Below, piece after piece: positions 6,119 to 16,300 of a DNA stretch of 51,606 bases. Each line of letters begins with the position of its first letter. Within the stretch, counting starts at the first letter, position 1. The DNA is taken from positions 1 to 51,606 of the forward strand of contig JAFVQT010000030.1 of NCBI GenBank assembly GCA_017504655.1, read 5' to 3'. The DNA comes from Clostridia bacterium. GTDB taxonomy: Bacteria > Bacillota > Clostridia > Christensenellales > Borkfalkiaceae. The notes below the pieces were generated by a model. That model was not told where the DNA came from and ran no database searches. It saw only the letters and a list, made by a program, of their open reading frames with translations. The translations under genes and the position numbers were made by a program.

Positions 6119-7345
6119 TTAAACAGTAAACAAATTATCTTTTACGTACCTTTCAAAATAATTCTTTTGTTCTGCATAACTAACATTTTTTAACGTATCC
6201 TCATTAAAGCCAAATGAAGCAGATGCAAAGCAAACATTATTATAATAAATATCTACTAAATAATCGTTAACATATTCAAACCTTATATTTTCTATACTAA
6301 CACCTTTTTCCAATATCGGCATAATTGTAATATTAATCTTAAAATTATATGATGTAACATCGGTTTTTTTACCATATAAATCACTATCAAACAAACTCAA
6401 TGACTCATAAATAAACGGCTCTTCTTTAGTATAGTTTGAATATAAAAGATAAAAATTCGAGCGTCCCTGCATATAGTCAACCTTGTTAGGATTAAGTATT
6501 ATAAAACCTTTAAATTCATCACTAAAATTTTTCTCATTAGTCGCAGTAAATTCTTCTACCCATAAAAGATAGTCATCATAATCGTTTTCCACCTCTTCTC
6601 CCGATAGAGAATTGGGATGAAACTCTTTATATCTATCGTTTAAACGCTCAAAAAGAGTTTCGTACGTAGAAGTGTCGTCATCTTTTTTATAATTTGAATT
6701 GGTTTCTGACCCAATTTCAAACTTTTCTGCCTCATACAAATCAACAAATAAACCAACTGTTGATAAATTATTTATAACGTACCGCTCAATCTTACTATCT
6801 ATCACATTTGCGCTAATACCGGTTTTATTATACACGTACATAGAGGCAAAACAATATTCCCCACTAAAAATATTGAAGCCTCTCACATTAGAACAATCAT
6901 CTTTGTTAAGTTCTTCAAATGTAATATTATTTATATCTACCTCAACTGCTGTATTTATTACAATGGTAAATGTGAAATTATGCGCCACTGTCCCATACTG
7001 ACCACTGTCCACTCGCTGGCTTAAAGAAGGATCGTTTACACTGAAAATAGCTTGAAACAAACTTGTAGTTTTGTCAATATGCAAAGAAAAGACTGGCTCA
7101 TGTAACAAGTCTAAAACTATATTGCTTGGCATTATCATAACAGTGTTTTCGTTTAATATTTTATTCTCTTTTACTGCATATATAAACTCTTCAAAATTAT
7201 ATTCGTATAAACTATCACCATAATAAGGGCTGTATTGTAATTTGTGATAAACATCTCGCTCATTTGACTCCGTTTGAGATTCGGTGCAAGAAAAAGTAAA
7301 GGCAAAAAGCACCATTAATAAGATTGCAGAAATTATTTTTTTCAC
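6119..7345 (-). CDS. Lipoprotein with two internal repeats, function unknown
   Basis: 408 residues with a signal peptide and lipobox FTFSC (Cys20). The start is GTG at 7343-7345 and overlaps the stop of the upstream remnant (GTGA), with GGAGAGG ahead of it. The two halves resemble each other: in each, a beta-rich stretch leads to an IxFE segment, a YCFAS/VCFAS motif and a closing ERYV-x2-NL motif (about residues 75-200 and 280-408), so the protein arose by internal duplication. I do not recognise the family. It lies within the segment bounded by the 43-bp direct repeats, suggesting acquisition together with the remnant. Confidence 0.75.
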   Translation of the reverse strand: MKKIISAILLMVLFAFTFSCTESQTESNERDVYHKLQYSPYYGDSLYEYNFEEFIYAVKENKILNENTVMIMPSNIVLDLLHEPVFSLHIDKTTSLFQAIFSVNDPSLSQRVDSGQYGTVAHNFTFTIVINTAVEVDINNITFEELNKDDCSNVRGFNIFSGEYCFASMYVYNKTGISANVIDSKIERYVINNLSTVGLFVDLYEAEKFEIGSETNSNYKKDDDTSTYETLFERLNDRYKEFHPNSLSGEEVENDYDDYLLWVEEFTATNEKNFSDEFKGFIILNPNKVDYMQGRSNFYLLYSNYTKEEPFIYESLSLFDSDLYGKKTDVTSYNFKINITIMPILEKGVSIENIRFEYVNDYLVDIYYNNVCFASASFGFNEDTLKNVSYAEQKNYFERYVKDNLFTV

Positions 7346-7629
7346 ACCACTTCCTCTCCTATATATGCATAAAACGCAAGCTCGTTATTGAAATAAGCAT
7401 TAATATCTTTGCTATTTAAAATAACTACACCATTTTGCAAAATCACACTGCCATTAGCACTTATTTTATAAATATTGATCATGTTAGGTTTTATGATTGA
7501 ACCAACATTTACTATTGCCTTGCAAACCTCGCAACGTGTACCACCTTGTATAATAACATGAGCTCCAAGATAAACTCCTTGACACGTACCACACGTTGAA
7601 AGATGGCTAGTTGAGAATGATAAATATGG
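7342..7629 (-). pseudogene. 5'-truncated gene remnant with a CxxC...CxxC zinc-ribbon pattern
   Basis: An open frame of 95 codons runs from just after a TAG (7630-7632) to TGA (7342-7344), but no start codon or RBS lies in its first half. It contains CGTCQGVYLGAHVIIQ and TRCEVCKAIVNVG, a four-Cys pattern like the Cys motifs of large Clostridia surface proteins, then a hydrophobic beta-rich stretch. It overlaps the start of the next lipoprotein gene by 3 nt. It looks like the 3' end of a surface-protein gene whose 5' part was deleted. Internal initiation at Met50 cannot be excluded. Confidence 0.6.
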
Positions 7630-7638
7630 CTAATATTA

Positions 7639-7669
7639 GGGGCATAGCAAGAAACCATCGCTATGCCCT
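7639..7669 (-). terminator. Hairpin after the F420 ligase-like gene
   Basis: GGGCATAGC with its complement (7660-7668 and 7640-7648), 7 nt after the stop codon. The U-tract is weak (CUAAUAUUAG). Confidence 0.55.
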
Positions 7670-7675
7670 TTAGTT

Positions 7676-7718
7676 TTACATTGAGAAGTTTTTAAAATAG
7701 TTTTGAATTAAAATAATC
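7676..7718. repeat. Direct repeat copy B: authentic 3' end of the F420 ligase-like gene
   Basis: The source copy of the 43-bp repeat found at 6009-6051. It includes the stop codon and the last 13 codons. Confidence 0.85.
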
Positions 7719-8848
7719 GGCGTGCCCTTGTCTCCGCTACCGCTCGTAAGATCTGAAAGGCTTGCTAAAAGGTCGGTAAGCTGACGCGGGGTTGTGCCTT
7801 GGCTTTTAATATTGTTTACAAGGTCGTCCTCTTTGTTACGAATCATTTCCTTCATTGCCTCGATTGCCTCTTCGCCGGAAAGCCCTGCCAAATCGTTATC
7901 GGCTAAATACTTGAGCTTAATCTCGTTTGGCTTGCCCGAAAGTCCTGAGGTAAATGCAGGTGATGCAACGGGGTCCGCAAGCTCCCAAATACCGCAAACG
8001 GGATCCTTAAACGCACCGTCACCGTAAACCATACACTCGATAGTCTTGCCGGTGCGAGCCTTAAATTCAGCTTGAAGCTCGTCGACAAACCTCTGCGCAT
8101 CTCTTGGGAAGAGCTTAACGCTGTTTTCGGTTGCAAGGTTGCTACCTAAAACACCGAATCTCTCGTTGTATCCGCTACCGTCTACAGACTTATTTAAAAT
8201 CTCATCAAGGGTTATAATCTTTTCGCCACCTGCGGATTTTAAAATCTTTTTGGTGCGGAATCTCGAATGAATATCCGCACAAATTACGTTTTTGGTGTAT
8301 TTTAAGATTTCGGTAGGATTGTTTGCTAAAATAACCTGACAGCCTGCCGTTTTTTCGTAATACTCAATATAGTCAACGCCGGTAAAGGTGTGACGAACAT
8401 CACCGAATTTAGCGTGGAACTCTTCACCGGTAAAAACGTCGGTATATGGGTTTACTTTGGATTCCATAAGCTTTTCGGGTGTGATGAAGCTATTACCAAC
8501 CTCGTCTGACGGGTAAGAAAGCTGAACTATGAGCTTTTTAACACCCTTTGCGATTCCCTTCAATACCATTGAAAAACGGTTTCTCGATAAAATCGGGAAT
8601 ACAAGACCAACGGTTTCGTCACCGAATTTAGACTTAACGTCGGCTGCAATCTGGTCAACGGTCGCATAGTTGCCCTGTGCCCTTGCCAGCACTGCCTCGG
8701 TTACTGCTACAACGTCTTTATCCTGAAGATGAAATCCACCTTGAGTAGACGCATTGATAACACAGTCTGCAGTAATTTTTACAAGGTCGTCACCTTGACG
8801 GATAATAGGCGCTCTTACACCGCGCGATATCGTTCCTTGATAATCCAT
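7676..8848 (-). CDS. Coenzyme F420-0:L-glutamate ligase family protein (CofE/FbiB-like)
   Basis: About 390 residues. ATG at 8846-8848 is preferred (MDYQGTISRGVRAPIIRQGD): GAGAGG is 8 nt upstream, whereas a TTG two codons earlier is too close. The sequence follows the Firmicutes F420_ligase family closely: GDDLVKI, QGNYATVDQIAADVKSKFG, SRNRFSMVLKGIAKG, QLSYPSDEVGN, GSGYNERFGVLGSN, YGDGAFKDPVCGIWELADP and TSGSGDKGTP near the end. The known family adds glutamate to F420-0, but this group is common in anaerobes with no F420 pathway; its gamma-glutamyl acceptor is unknown. Single-gene unit with its own promoter. Confidence 0.88.
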   Translation of the reverse strand: MDYQGTISRGVRAPIIRQGDDLVKITADCVINASTQGGFHLQDKDVVAVTEAVLARAQGNYATVDQIAADVKSKFGDETVGLVFPILSRNRFSMVLKGIAKGVKKLIVQLSYPSDEVGNSFITPEKLMESKVNPYTDVFTGEEFHAKFGDVRHTFTGVDYIEYYEKTAGCQVILANNPTEILKYTKNVICADIHSRFRTKKILKSAGGEKIITLDEILNKSVDGSGYNERFGVLGSNLATENSVKLFPRDAQRFVDELQAEFKARTGKTIECMVYGDGAFKDPVCGIWELADPVASPAFTSGLSGKPNEIKLKYLADNDLAGLSGEEAIEAMKEMIRNKEDDLVNNIKSQGTTPRQLTDLLASLSDLTSGSGDKGTPIILIQNYFKNFSM

Positions 8849-8886
8849 AAGCAAAACCTCTCGATTAAATTTTTTCCAACTATATT

Positions 8887-8915
8887 ATTTTAATGTATTT
8901 CATCTTTTTTGTCAA
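8887..8915 (-). promoter_or_regulatory. Promoter of the F420 ligase-like gene
   Basis: TTGACA (8910-8915), 17 bp, TAAAAT (8887-8892) on the minus strand. Confidence 0.75.
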
Positions 8916-8958
8916 TTCTTTTATAAGAGTATTTTCTTATATTTGCCTTAAGCAAAAC

Positions 8959-9300
8959 TTATACCCCTTGAATTTTAAAAGCAACCACGCCAAAACTTGC
9001 CTGCTCCTCTTTGGAATAATATTTTAACATATCCAAAGGCGAGGCTTTTTTACAATTTTGCTCGGTATACCCGATATCTAACGGTGATAAAGCCTCGTAT
9101 AAGTCGATAAACGACGGAAAAAGTAAAATTTCCACAACTTTAACAGTAATCTTTTCTGCGCTTGCAACACAGGTAAACTCTATGCTGTCACCGTTTTTTA
9201 CCAGTCTTCTTTTTTGGTCGTAAAGCCTGAGCTCATATATTTTTTTGCCGTTTTTTATCATTTCAAACGGCTCTTTTTGAATTTTCATAAAATGCAGCAT
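8959..9300 (-). CDS. ASCH-domain protein
   Basis: 113 residues from ATG 9298-9300 (MLHFMKIQKEPFEMI). A longer frame reaches 9369, but a good promoter (9329-9357) lies inside that extension, so the shorter start is preferred; Met at 9288 is also possible. ASCH hallmarks are visible: KEPFEMIKNGKKIYELRLYD, RRLVKNGDSIEF, a central hydrophobic beta-strand and the tail YYSKEEQASFGVVAFKI. ASCH is a PUA-like fold thought to bind RNA or nucleotides. The exact role is unknown. Confidence 0.8.
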   Translation of the reverse strand: MLHFMKIQKEPFEMIKNGKKIYELRLYDQKRRLVKNGDSIEFTCVASAEKITVKVVEILLFPSFIDLYEALSPLDIGYTEQNCKKASPLDMLKYYSKEEQASFGVVAFKIQGV

Positions 9301-9328
9301 AAGAATAAATTTTTCACTAAGCATAATA

Positions 9329-9357
9329 ATTATATCATTAGTTATATTATTATTCAA
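9329..9357 (-). promoter_or_regulatory. Promoter of the ASCH gene
   Basis: TTGAAT (9352-9357), 17 bp, TATAAT (9329-9334). Transcription should start near 9322, which rules out the upstream start at 9369. Confidence 0.6.
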
Positions 9358-9362
9358 TGGCT

Positions 9363-9391
9363 TTGACATAATTTTTTTATTTTGCTATAAT
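9363..9391 (+). promoter_or_regulatory. Promoter of the flavin reductase-like gene
   Basis: TTGACA (9363-9368), 17 bp, TATAAT (9386-9391). The RBS AAGGAG follows at 9404-9409. Confidence 0.8.
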
Positions 9392-9415
9392 TATAAAAAA
9401 ATAAAGGAGCGTATT

Positions 9416-10327
9416 ATGGGTAACCTTAAGGACTTAAGAATTGTTGACAATTTCTATCAGACGTCTTCGTTTTTTCCTATGCCTACAATTTTAATCAGCA
9501 CGGTCAGTGAAAACGGACAAACAAATTTGGGCGCATACTCTCTCTGCTTCCCCTATTATATAGCAGGCAAAGACTACTATGCAATGATTTTAGAGTGTAG
9601 AAACAGCTCTAATACGGCGCAGAACATACTGAGAACTAAAAAATGTGCGTTAAACTTTATACCCGATAAGAAAAAGTATTTTAAAGAAGCGGTAAGACTC
9701 GGTTTTCCCGGTGACACCACCGAGGAAAAGATGAAAAACTGTATTTTTACACTCGGTGAAAGCACTTTGGACGGCAACAGACCTAAAATCGTTGAAGAGA
9801 GCTTTCAGGTATTTGAATGCACTTGGGACGACAGCTTGGAGGACGCGCATCTGGATAAAGCAGGTCAATTGGAGGGCTATGAGCCACCGTACAGAAATTT
9901 CAACGGTATAACGAGCAAATTCGGCGCGCATTTTATTTTAAAAATAGATAAAATTTTAATGGATGAAAAATACTGCAGCTCTATTATAAACGGAGTTAAG
10001 CACAACAATTTTCCACCCGTACCTGTTGACTACGGATATAGAGATAGCACTAATTTTTGGTGTTCTAAATTTAAAAAGCCGTTTGCGGAGAAAATTCCGG
10101 ACAAAAACAACGGCGACGTAAAATCCGTTATGTACGCAGCCGAAAGAATTGACCCGACCGTTAAATTTACCGAAGATGCCTGCTCTAAACTGACGAAAAT
10201 ACCTCGCGTCTTTTTAAAAGCTGCGCTCACACAGATGGTAAACATTGCAAAGGAAGAAGGAATTACCCTTATTGACGAAAACGCTTTGCAAATAATAAAC
10301 GACAAACGAAGGAAAGAAAAGAAATAA
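9416..10327 (+). CDS. Flavin reductase-like (FMN-binding) protein with C-terminal PCP_red-like domain
   Basis: 303 residues. Residues about 10-195 match the flavin reductase-like FMN-binding fold (SSFFPMPTILISTVSENGQT, NLGAYSLCFPYYI, SSNTAQNILRTKKCALNF). Residues about 250-298 (FTEDACSKLTKIPRVFLKAA, then NIAKEEGITLIDENALQII) match the small PCP_red helical domain first described in light-independent protochlorophyllide reductase and found as an add-on in other redox proteins. Likely an FMN-dependent oxidoreductase or flavin store; partner unknown. Well-defined start with AAGGAG. Single-gene unit with a strong terminator. Confidence 0.8.
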   Translation: MGNLKDLRIVDNFYQTSSFFPMPTILISTVSENGQTNLGAYSLCFPYYIAGKDYYAMILECRNSSNTAQNILRTKKCALNFIPDKKKYFKEAVRLGFPGDTTEEKMKNCIFTLGESTLDGNRPKIVEESFQVFECTWDDSLEDAHLDKAGQLEGYEPPYRNFNGITSKFGAHFILKIDKILMDEKYCSSIINGVKHNNFPPVPVDYGYRDSTNFWCSKFKKPFAEKIPDKNNGDVKSVMYAAERIDPTVKFTEDACSKLTKIPRVFLKAALTQMVNIAKEEGITLIDENALQIINDKRRKEKK

Positions 10328-10338
10328 TTTTATATTGC

Positions 10339-10374
10339 AAAGGGCAAGCGGTAAAACCGCTTGCCCTTTTGTTT
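10339..10374. terminator. Bidirectional terminator between convergent genes
   Basis: AAAGGGCAAGCGG and its exact complement (10339-10351 with 10357-10369) with a T-run on the plus side and a shorter one on the minus side. It serves the flavin reductase gene and the leftward giant gene. Confidence 0.85.
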
Positions 10375-10397
10375 TACAAAGTATATAAGACTTTAAA

Positions 10398-13300
10398 TTA
10401 CCATGTCCAACGCTTATCCGCCCTTGCCCATGAATCAAGACCTACTTTTTCGTAACCGTTACCTGCATTGGTGATGGTTCCGTTGTCGTGAATTGTCTTG
10501 AAGGTGCTACGGATATTGTCAACCGTACCTAAGCAAATTACATAGCTGTACTCTATAGGAACGTATGCTTCCATGCGGAAATCAATACCGGGTGCAGTGT
10601 AGCTTGTATTAGAAACGTAAGCACTTTGGTAAGTATACCTGATAGGTTGCATATTACTCATCATACCCTTATAAGCCAAGATGTTTCCGCGTTGAGCAAA
10701 TGCGCTTACTTGACTTGTAAACCAAGACTTATAGTCGGGTACAGGTAAAGCATTGCTGTTTTCAAAGTTATTGTTAGTATAATACGCAGTAGAGGTATTA
10801 GATCTACCTGATGTATATCTTTCTACGTTAGGAATATAAACGCCCATACCGAAAGCATTTCCATCACCGCCGTTTGCCCATGCGAACCAATCTTCTACTT
10901 TAGTATTGCCCATTGTTGCTCTGCTAAATTGATGGAATGCATTTGAAGTCCAGCTTGTTAAGCCATTGTTGTACTCTAAAGCATCCTCCCAAGTACCGTC
11001 ACCGTCTATGTTAGAAACGTAGTAGTTTAAGGTGTGTACGGGATAACAAGCAGGAAGCTCCGTTGATGCCCAATCACAGGTATCCATATCTGTGAAGCCG
11101 TTCCAATCTATAAATCTGTTGTTTACGACAAGCGTACCGTCGGAATTCAAGCGATAGTAGTTTTCTACGTAAGACTTAGTGGTTACACCGCCTTCAACAG
11201 CATTTTCACAAGGTCTATCCGGATCATAACCCTTTGCCCAGTCCATAGCTCTTGCCTTAACGTAAATATATCCCTTTGATTCGTTTATTTCGTAGTCAAC
11301 GATTTGGCCGGGGTTAGAAACTACGTCACCTGCCTGAACGGGGTTATACGGCCAATACTGACCGTCTGTACTGCCTGTGTAGCAGTAAGCTCTGTTATAA
11401 CCGTTAGAACCGTCTGTTGCGCTGTCCGTACCGCCAACCTGAGCATACCACGATTGCTGGAATTGACGGCCTGCGTCGAAGTTGTTGATAAGGTTTACAG
11501 CTCCGTCTGCAGCTTTACTGCTGGTTGCGTGGCCGTAGTAGCCTGCTTCCGTGCTGTAAGAAGAAGACGAGCTTCCCGATTTATATCTGTTATTAGCATC
11601 AAATACGCTTGGGTCGGTGCTTATCGCAACAGTACCGTTTTTCCAGCCGCTGCTACCGCCAATTACACCCTCGTAAACGCCTGACTTAGCAAGATAGGTA
11701 AGCGAACCGCCAAGACCTAAGTGTGCGCCGACTGTCATTTCAGAACCGTCGTCTTGCGCTACGGTAAGATATATTTCCTGGTTTTCAGTATCAATTGATT
11801 TATCCTCTGAATATAAACCGAGAATTGTGAACTTGCCCGTTACATTTTGTTCAAGCTCGGCATTGGTAAACTTAATAGAGGTCATCCTTAAGTTGCTCGT
11901 ATTCATACCGTAACCAACACCGTTATAACGGAAAATATCAAGGTATTGCTTATGATTGCTTGTGCCTGCTTGCAAATAGAAATCTTCGTTTGCAGTCTTG
12001 CTTCCGTCGGTATAAGTAAACACACCCCATACGTTTACGTTAGTGCTGTAAACAAGCTCTACGTAAGGTCCGTTAAGAATTTGCTTGTCACCTGACAGCT
12101 CTACGGTATCATAGCCACCCTTGTTTGCTAAGCCTGTTAAGACCTCCGGTGAAATAGCCTCTTCATCATCTGCCCAAGTAATGTACTGAGCTAAGAAATT
12201 ATGCTCGTCTGCAGTATACGGCGACCAGTTTCCTGCTGCCTCCACCTTATTTTCGTAAAAATCCGTTTCAACGTCGCTACGGTCTGAAATTGCTGCCTTT
12301 GCAACGAAAGATGCAGAACGGCTGTTTGCAGAATCGTAACGAGCGTAAATGTAGCTTACCGCGCCTGATTTATGAACCAATTTTACATAGCCAAGACCTG
12401 AGAATGCTCTGTTATAGTTTTTAGTCTTTAAGTTTACTATAGACCCAAAGAATGAATAATAATCACCGCTTTCTCTTGGCCAAGCGTTATTATCAAGTGT
12501 TGACGTAGAAGTGATATCAAGGTGCGTTACTCCGTTTTTAGTAAGCCAATCGTGAGTAAATAATCCACCCATCAAATAGTCAGTAGGAACTATTAACGTA
12601 CCAAAGCTGATCGAGCTATATTCTCCTCCGTTTATTGTCAATAAATTTCTCAACTCTTCAACGCTTGCTTTTGCAATATTGGTTTGGAAACGAAGACCGC
12701 TGGTCGACATGTCAGAGGTAAGACGTACGGCAGCACCTAATTCCATACTGATATCTACGTTTACTGCTCCGCGTTTTTCAAAAACCGTTGACGTTTCGTC
12801 ATAAACGTATGTTGCAGGTTGAACTACTAAATAGCGTGTATCCATGGTTGTTGCACCCGAAACGTATGCGTAAGACGGGAACGAACAGCCGGACTCTATA
12901 ACTATCTCTTCAACGCCCGAGCCTACGGGTACACGAATACCAAACTGCTCATAGCCCCAGAACTTAAGAAGAGGACCTTCCATTGCTCCGTAAGCGTTAT
13001 AAACGTCTAACAAGGTTGCCTCGCTTACCGTACTATCTCCTAAAACGATAGTGCCTTTAAGTGTAACCTTATCTAAAAAGCCTATACGGAGTAACTCCTC
13101 ATATCCGGTCGGTATATGATAGTTATCTTCTGCAGCTATATAGTCGTGATTTGTAAGCTCAAACGCCAACCAGGTATCGTCACTTGTTTTAAGATAGTGA
13201 GTAATTCCTACAACTTCGGTTTCGATTATGGTTGCAACGGTTTCGTTAAATCTCGCCTCTATGGAAATATCTCCGGTAATAGGAGTTGTAATATCGTAAA

Positions 13301-16300
13301 CAGTATCAGTGTCTGCAATATACCAATTATCAAACGTATAGATGGTATTGCCCGTCATCGTCTTTGAAGGAACGGTATCTACGTCAGGCAAGCCACCCTT
13401 TATAATTGCTTGAGTTACAGTTCTCGTTCCGTCGTTGACGGTAACGTTTGCTACCATATCATAATCAACGTTTTCTTTAAGCGTCTTGTCACCCGTAAAC
13501 GCTGAATAACCCATGCCGACCGTAATAACTATTTCACTGCCCAACGATTTAAAGTAATCCTTGTGCATCCAAAGGGTAACCGTATTGGGGTCACCGCTTT
13601 GATAGTGAGTTTCGATAAGCACGGGATGAGCAAACAGCTCATCGCTGTTTCCCGTCATAGGAGAAGTGCTGTAAACGTAACTGCTGTCGTCGGTAGTAGT
13701 ATTTATATCGTAAACGGAAACGCCGTTTATATAAATATACTTACGGTAGGTTTCGAATTGATCACCGTACATAAAGTCGAAGTCGTTACAAGTAATATTC
13801 CATGCGGTAGAATGTATATCAACCTTGTAGAGCTCTTTTGCTACACCGTCTATACGTGGGTTGTCAATGGTAACCTCGCTTGCATTAAACATGTTGGCTT
13901 CGTTTACCCAGGTTCCGTTAATGTTAAGCCACTTGATATCCTGTGTAACAACGTAAGTTACGTCATTTTCTGTAACAGAGAAGCCCGCCTTGATCTCAAA
14001 GCTTTGATGATTTTCGTTTGCGGTATACCGTAAGTCAGGATAGCCCGTAGGCACGTGGATTTGAATAAAGCTGTACTCGCCGCCATCCGAGCCCATCATT
14101 ACGAGAATCGGTGCGTATACTCCACCACTTGCGATATTACTCTGCTCTGCATTGTAATGTCCGTCATCGTTTTTATTGATATCGTAAATTGAAGTGCCGT
14201 TAAAATAAATATACTTCATCTGTACCTGACCGCCGCCTAAGCCGTCCGGATCATACTCGTTTAAGCATCCGCCCTGCGGTGCTTTTGTCCAATAGTTTGC
14301 AGTGGTTTTGATTATATAAGTTTCTGTAGCAGGATTAAACTGACCTTGATGATGTAAGGAAAGCTCGCCCGTTATATCTACCTCTGCGGCCGGCTTTTCG
14401 GTTTGAGTATATTCAGCGTCGACAATTAAATCGCTGTTAACCTTTGTACCGGCAGTAAACACTGACGCGTCTGCCCTGTTTATCCAGTTGCCGGTAAATT
14501 CATAGACGTAATTTTCATCCTCAACCGTTTCCGGAGTTGACGGCAAACCGCCGTAATTTGTTAAATCGTCACCCTCTTTAACCTCAACGGTATGATGAAC
14601 CTTATCAAGTGCCATAAAGGTTACCGTATGCATAACACTTGGAACCTCACCTACCGTCCACGTGTCGTTAGGAACGTCGTGAACGAAAGTAATATCCTCA
14701 CCCGTTACGAAATAGGTAAGCGGTGCGCCGTTATACTGCGTGTTGTACGATGGGAATCTCGCACCCGCTTTAACCGTAATATAAGTTATGTTCTGGAGTG
14801 TTGCAGCATCTGCAAAACGGAAAGTTATGCTGTTCGGAGTGTTCCATACGTTAAAAAACTGTTCGCCGCTATATGACTCAACTACCGTTCCGCCGATATC
14901 AATATATCCAAAAAGTGAGCTGATATCGGTGATTGGCGTAGTGTTACAAGTACTGTAGTCGTTGTTTGAAATTTGGAAAATTACAAAGTTTTCGTTGGTT
15001 CCGCCGTCCGTACGGTTTGCATAAGTAATAATTCCAGTAACCTCAGTTGCAATCTCAATACCCTTCTTTTGCTTAGTCCAATTAGTCGTGCCGTTGTTTG
15101 TAAACACAAGGTCGTTTGACACGTAATAAGACGTGCCGTTCTCGTACACGCTGAAGCCTTTTTTAACGATTATCTCCTCGTGAGCGGCTTTACCGTTTGT
15201 AAATGCCGTAGGAACGGTGAGCTTTAAGGAACTACCGAGCTCTGAGCTCATAGTAACCAGAATAGGAGCGTAAAGACCGCCGATTAAGATATTTTCTTGC
15301 GTAGACCCGTAAGCACCGTCATCTGCTTTATTTATATCGTAAAGTGAGGTTCCGTTAAAATAAACGTACTTCATTTGATGCTGACCGCCACCCGATTCAG
15401 CAGCGTCGAACTCGTTAAGACATCCGCCCTTAGGGCTCTTGGTCCAGCATGCTTTGTTGTTGGTATGAATAAAGTACAGCTTTGTTTCGCCCCAGCTTGC
15501 AGGATTATGCACAGAGTTGTCAAGGAAGGTAAGATCGTCTGTGATATCTACTACGTTTTGTGTAAATACCGTTTTTGTTATAGTTTCGGAAACGATAAAG
15601 CTACCGGCAAGATAACAGCCTTGACCGATAGATACCGTTATAGTTTCGCTATCGGCTAAAAGCTCCTGCAAAACGGAAACTCTAAAGCCCGTTGCCGTAC
15701 CCCAAATACCTACAGGCTTAACAAACCAATCGAGGTGACCCGGGTCGGTTGAATTTTGAGGGAAATACGTATAAGTAGAAGGATCGTTAAAGCGTGAATC
15801 CTCTGCTATTTTTTGAGCGTTCCACTCATTGATAGACTTGCCGTTGATATAGATGGTATTACGAACGGTTTTATATCCGTCGTACATTACATCGTACTCG
15901 CCAGCGATCTGATATCCGAAATCGATATCGAAAACGTACGAGTCTGCACCTCTTGCACCGAAATCTTCCGTTCCTGTCAAACGGTGTGTAATTGCAGCAT
16001 CACTAATAGTAATATCGGCAGAGGTTTTCTTTGTAACATCGCTATAGCTGCTTACAGGCACCATTGTGTCGACTGTTCTTAAAAAAGATATGGCACTTGA
16101 GGTATAGTTGGTCGTACCGTTATTGAACGACCATCCATCTAAGATTCCCATACTCTTAACCTCGCCAAGAGGTATTATTTCCGCAGGGATATAAAGCCTT
16201 AAGAAGCTGAAGCTACCTGCAGGTTGCATCATAAGAGTGATTTTTTGCTCGTTTGTAGTAGCATTGTTAATTTCGGTTACAGTTCTGCCGTTAACCGTAG

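Noticed and set aside
7346..7675. The whole gap as a normal intergenic region
   Set aside because: The frame at 7342-7629 has protein-like composition with a four-Cys motif, so it is listed as a gene remnant.
9301..9369. Longer N-terminus for the ASCH protein
   Set aside because: A TTGAAT-17-TATAAT promoter lies inside it and there is no RBS before the upstream ATG.
11304..11684. Plus-strand frame of 126 codons inside the giant gene
   Set aside because: Antisense shadow with low-complexity Val/Cys content, no RBS.
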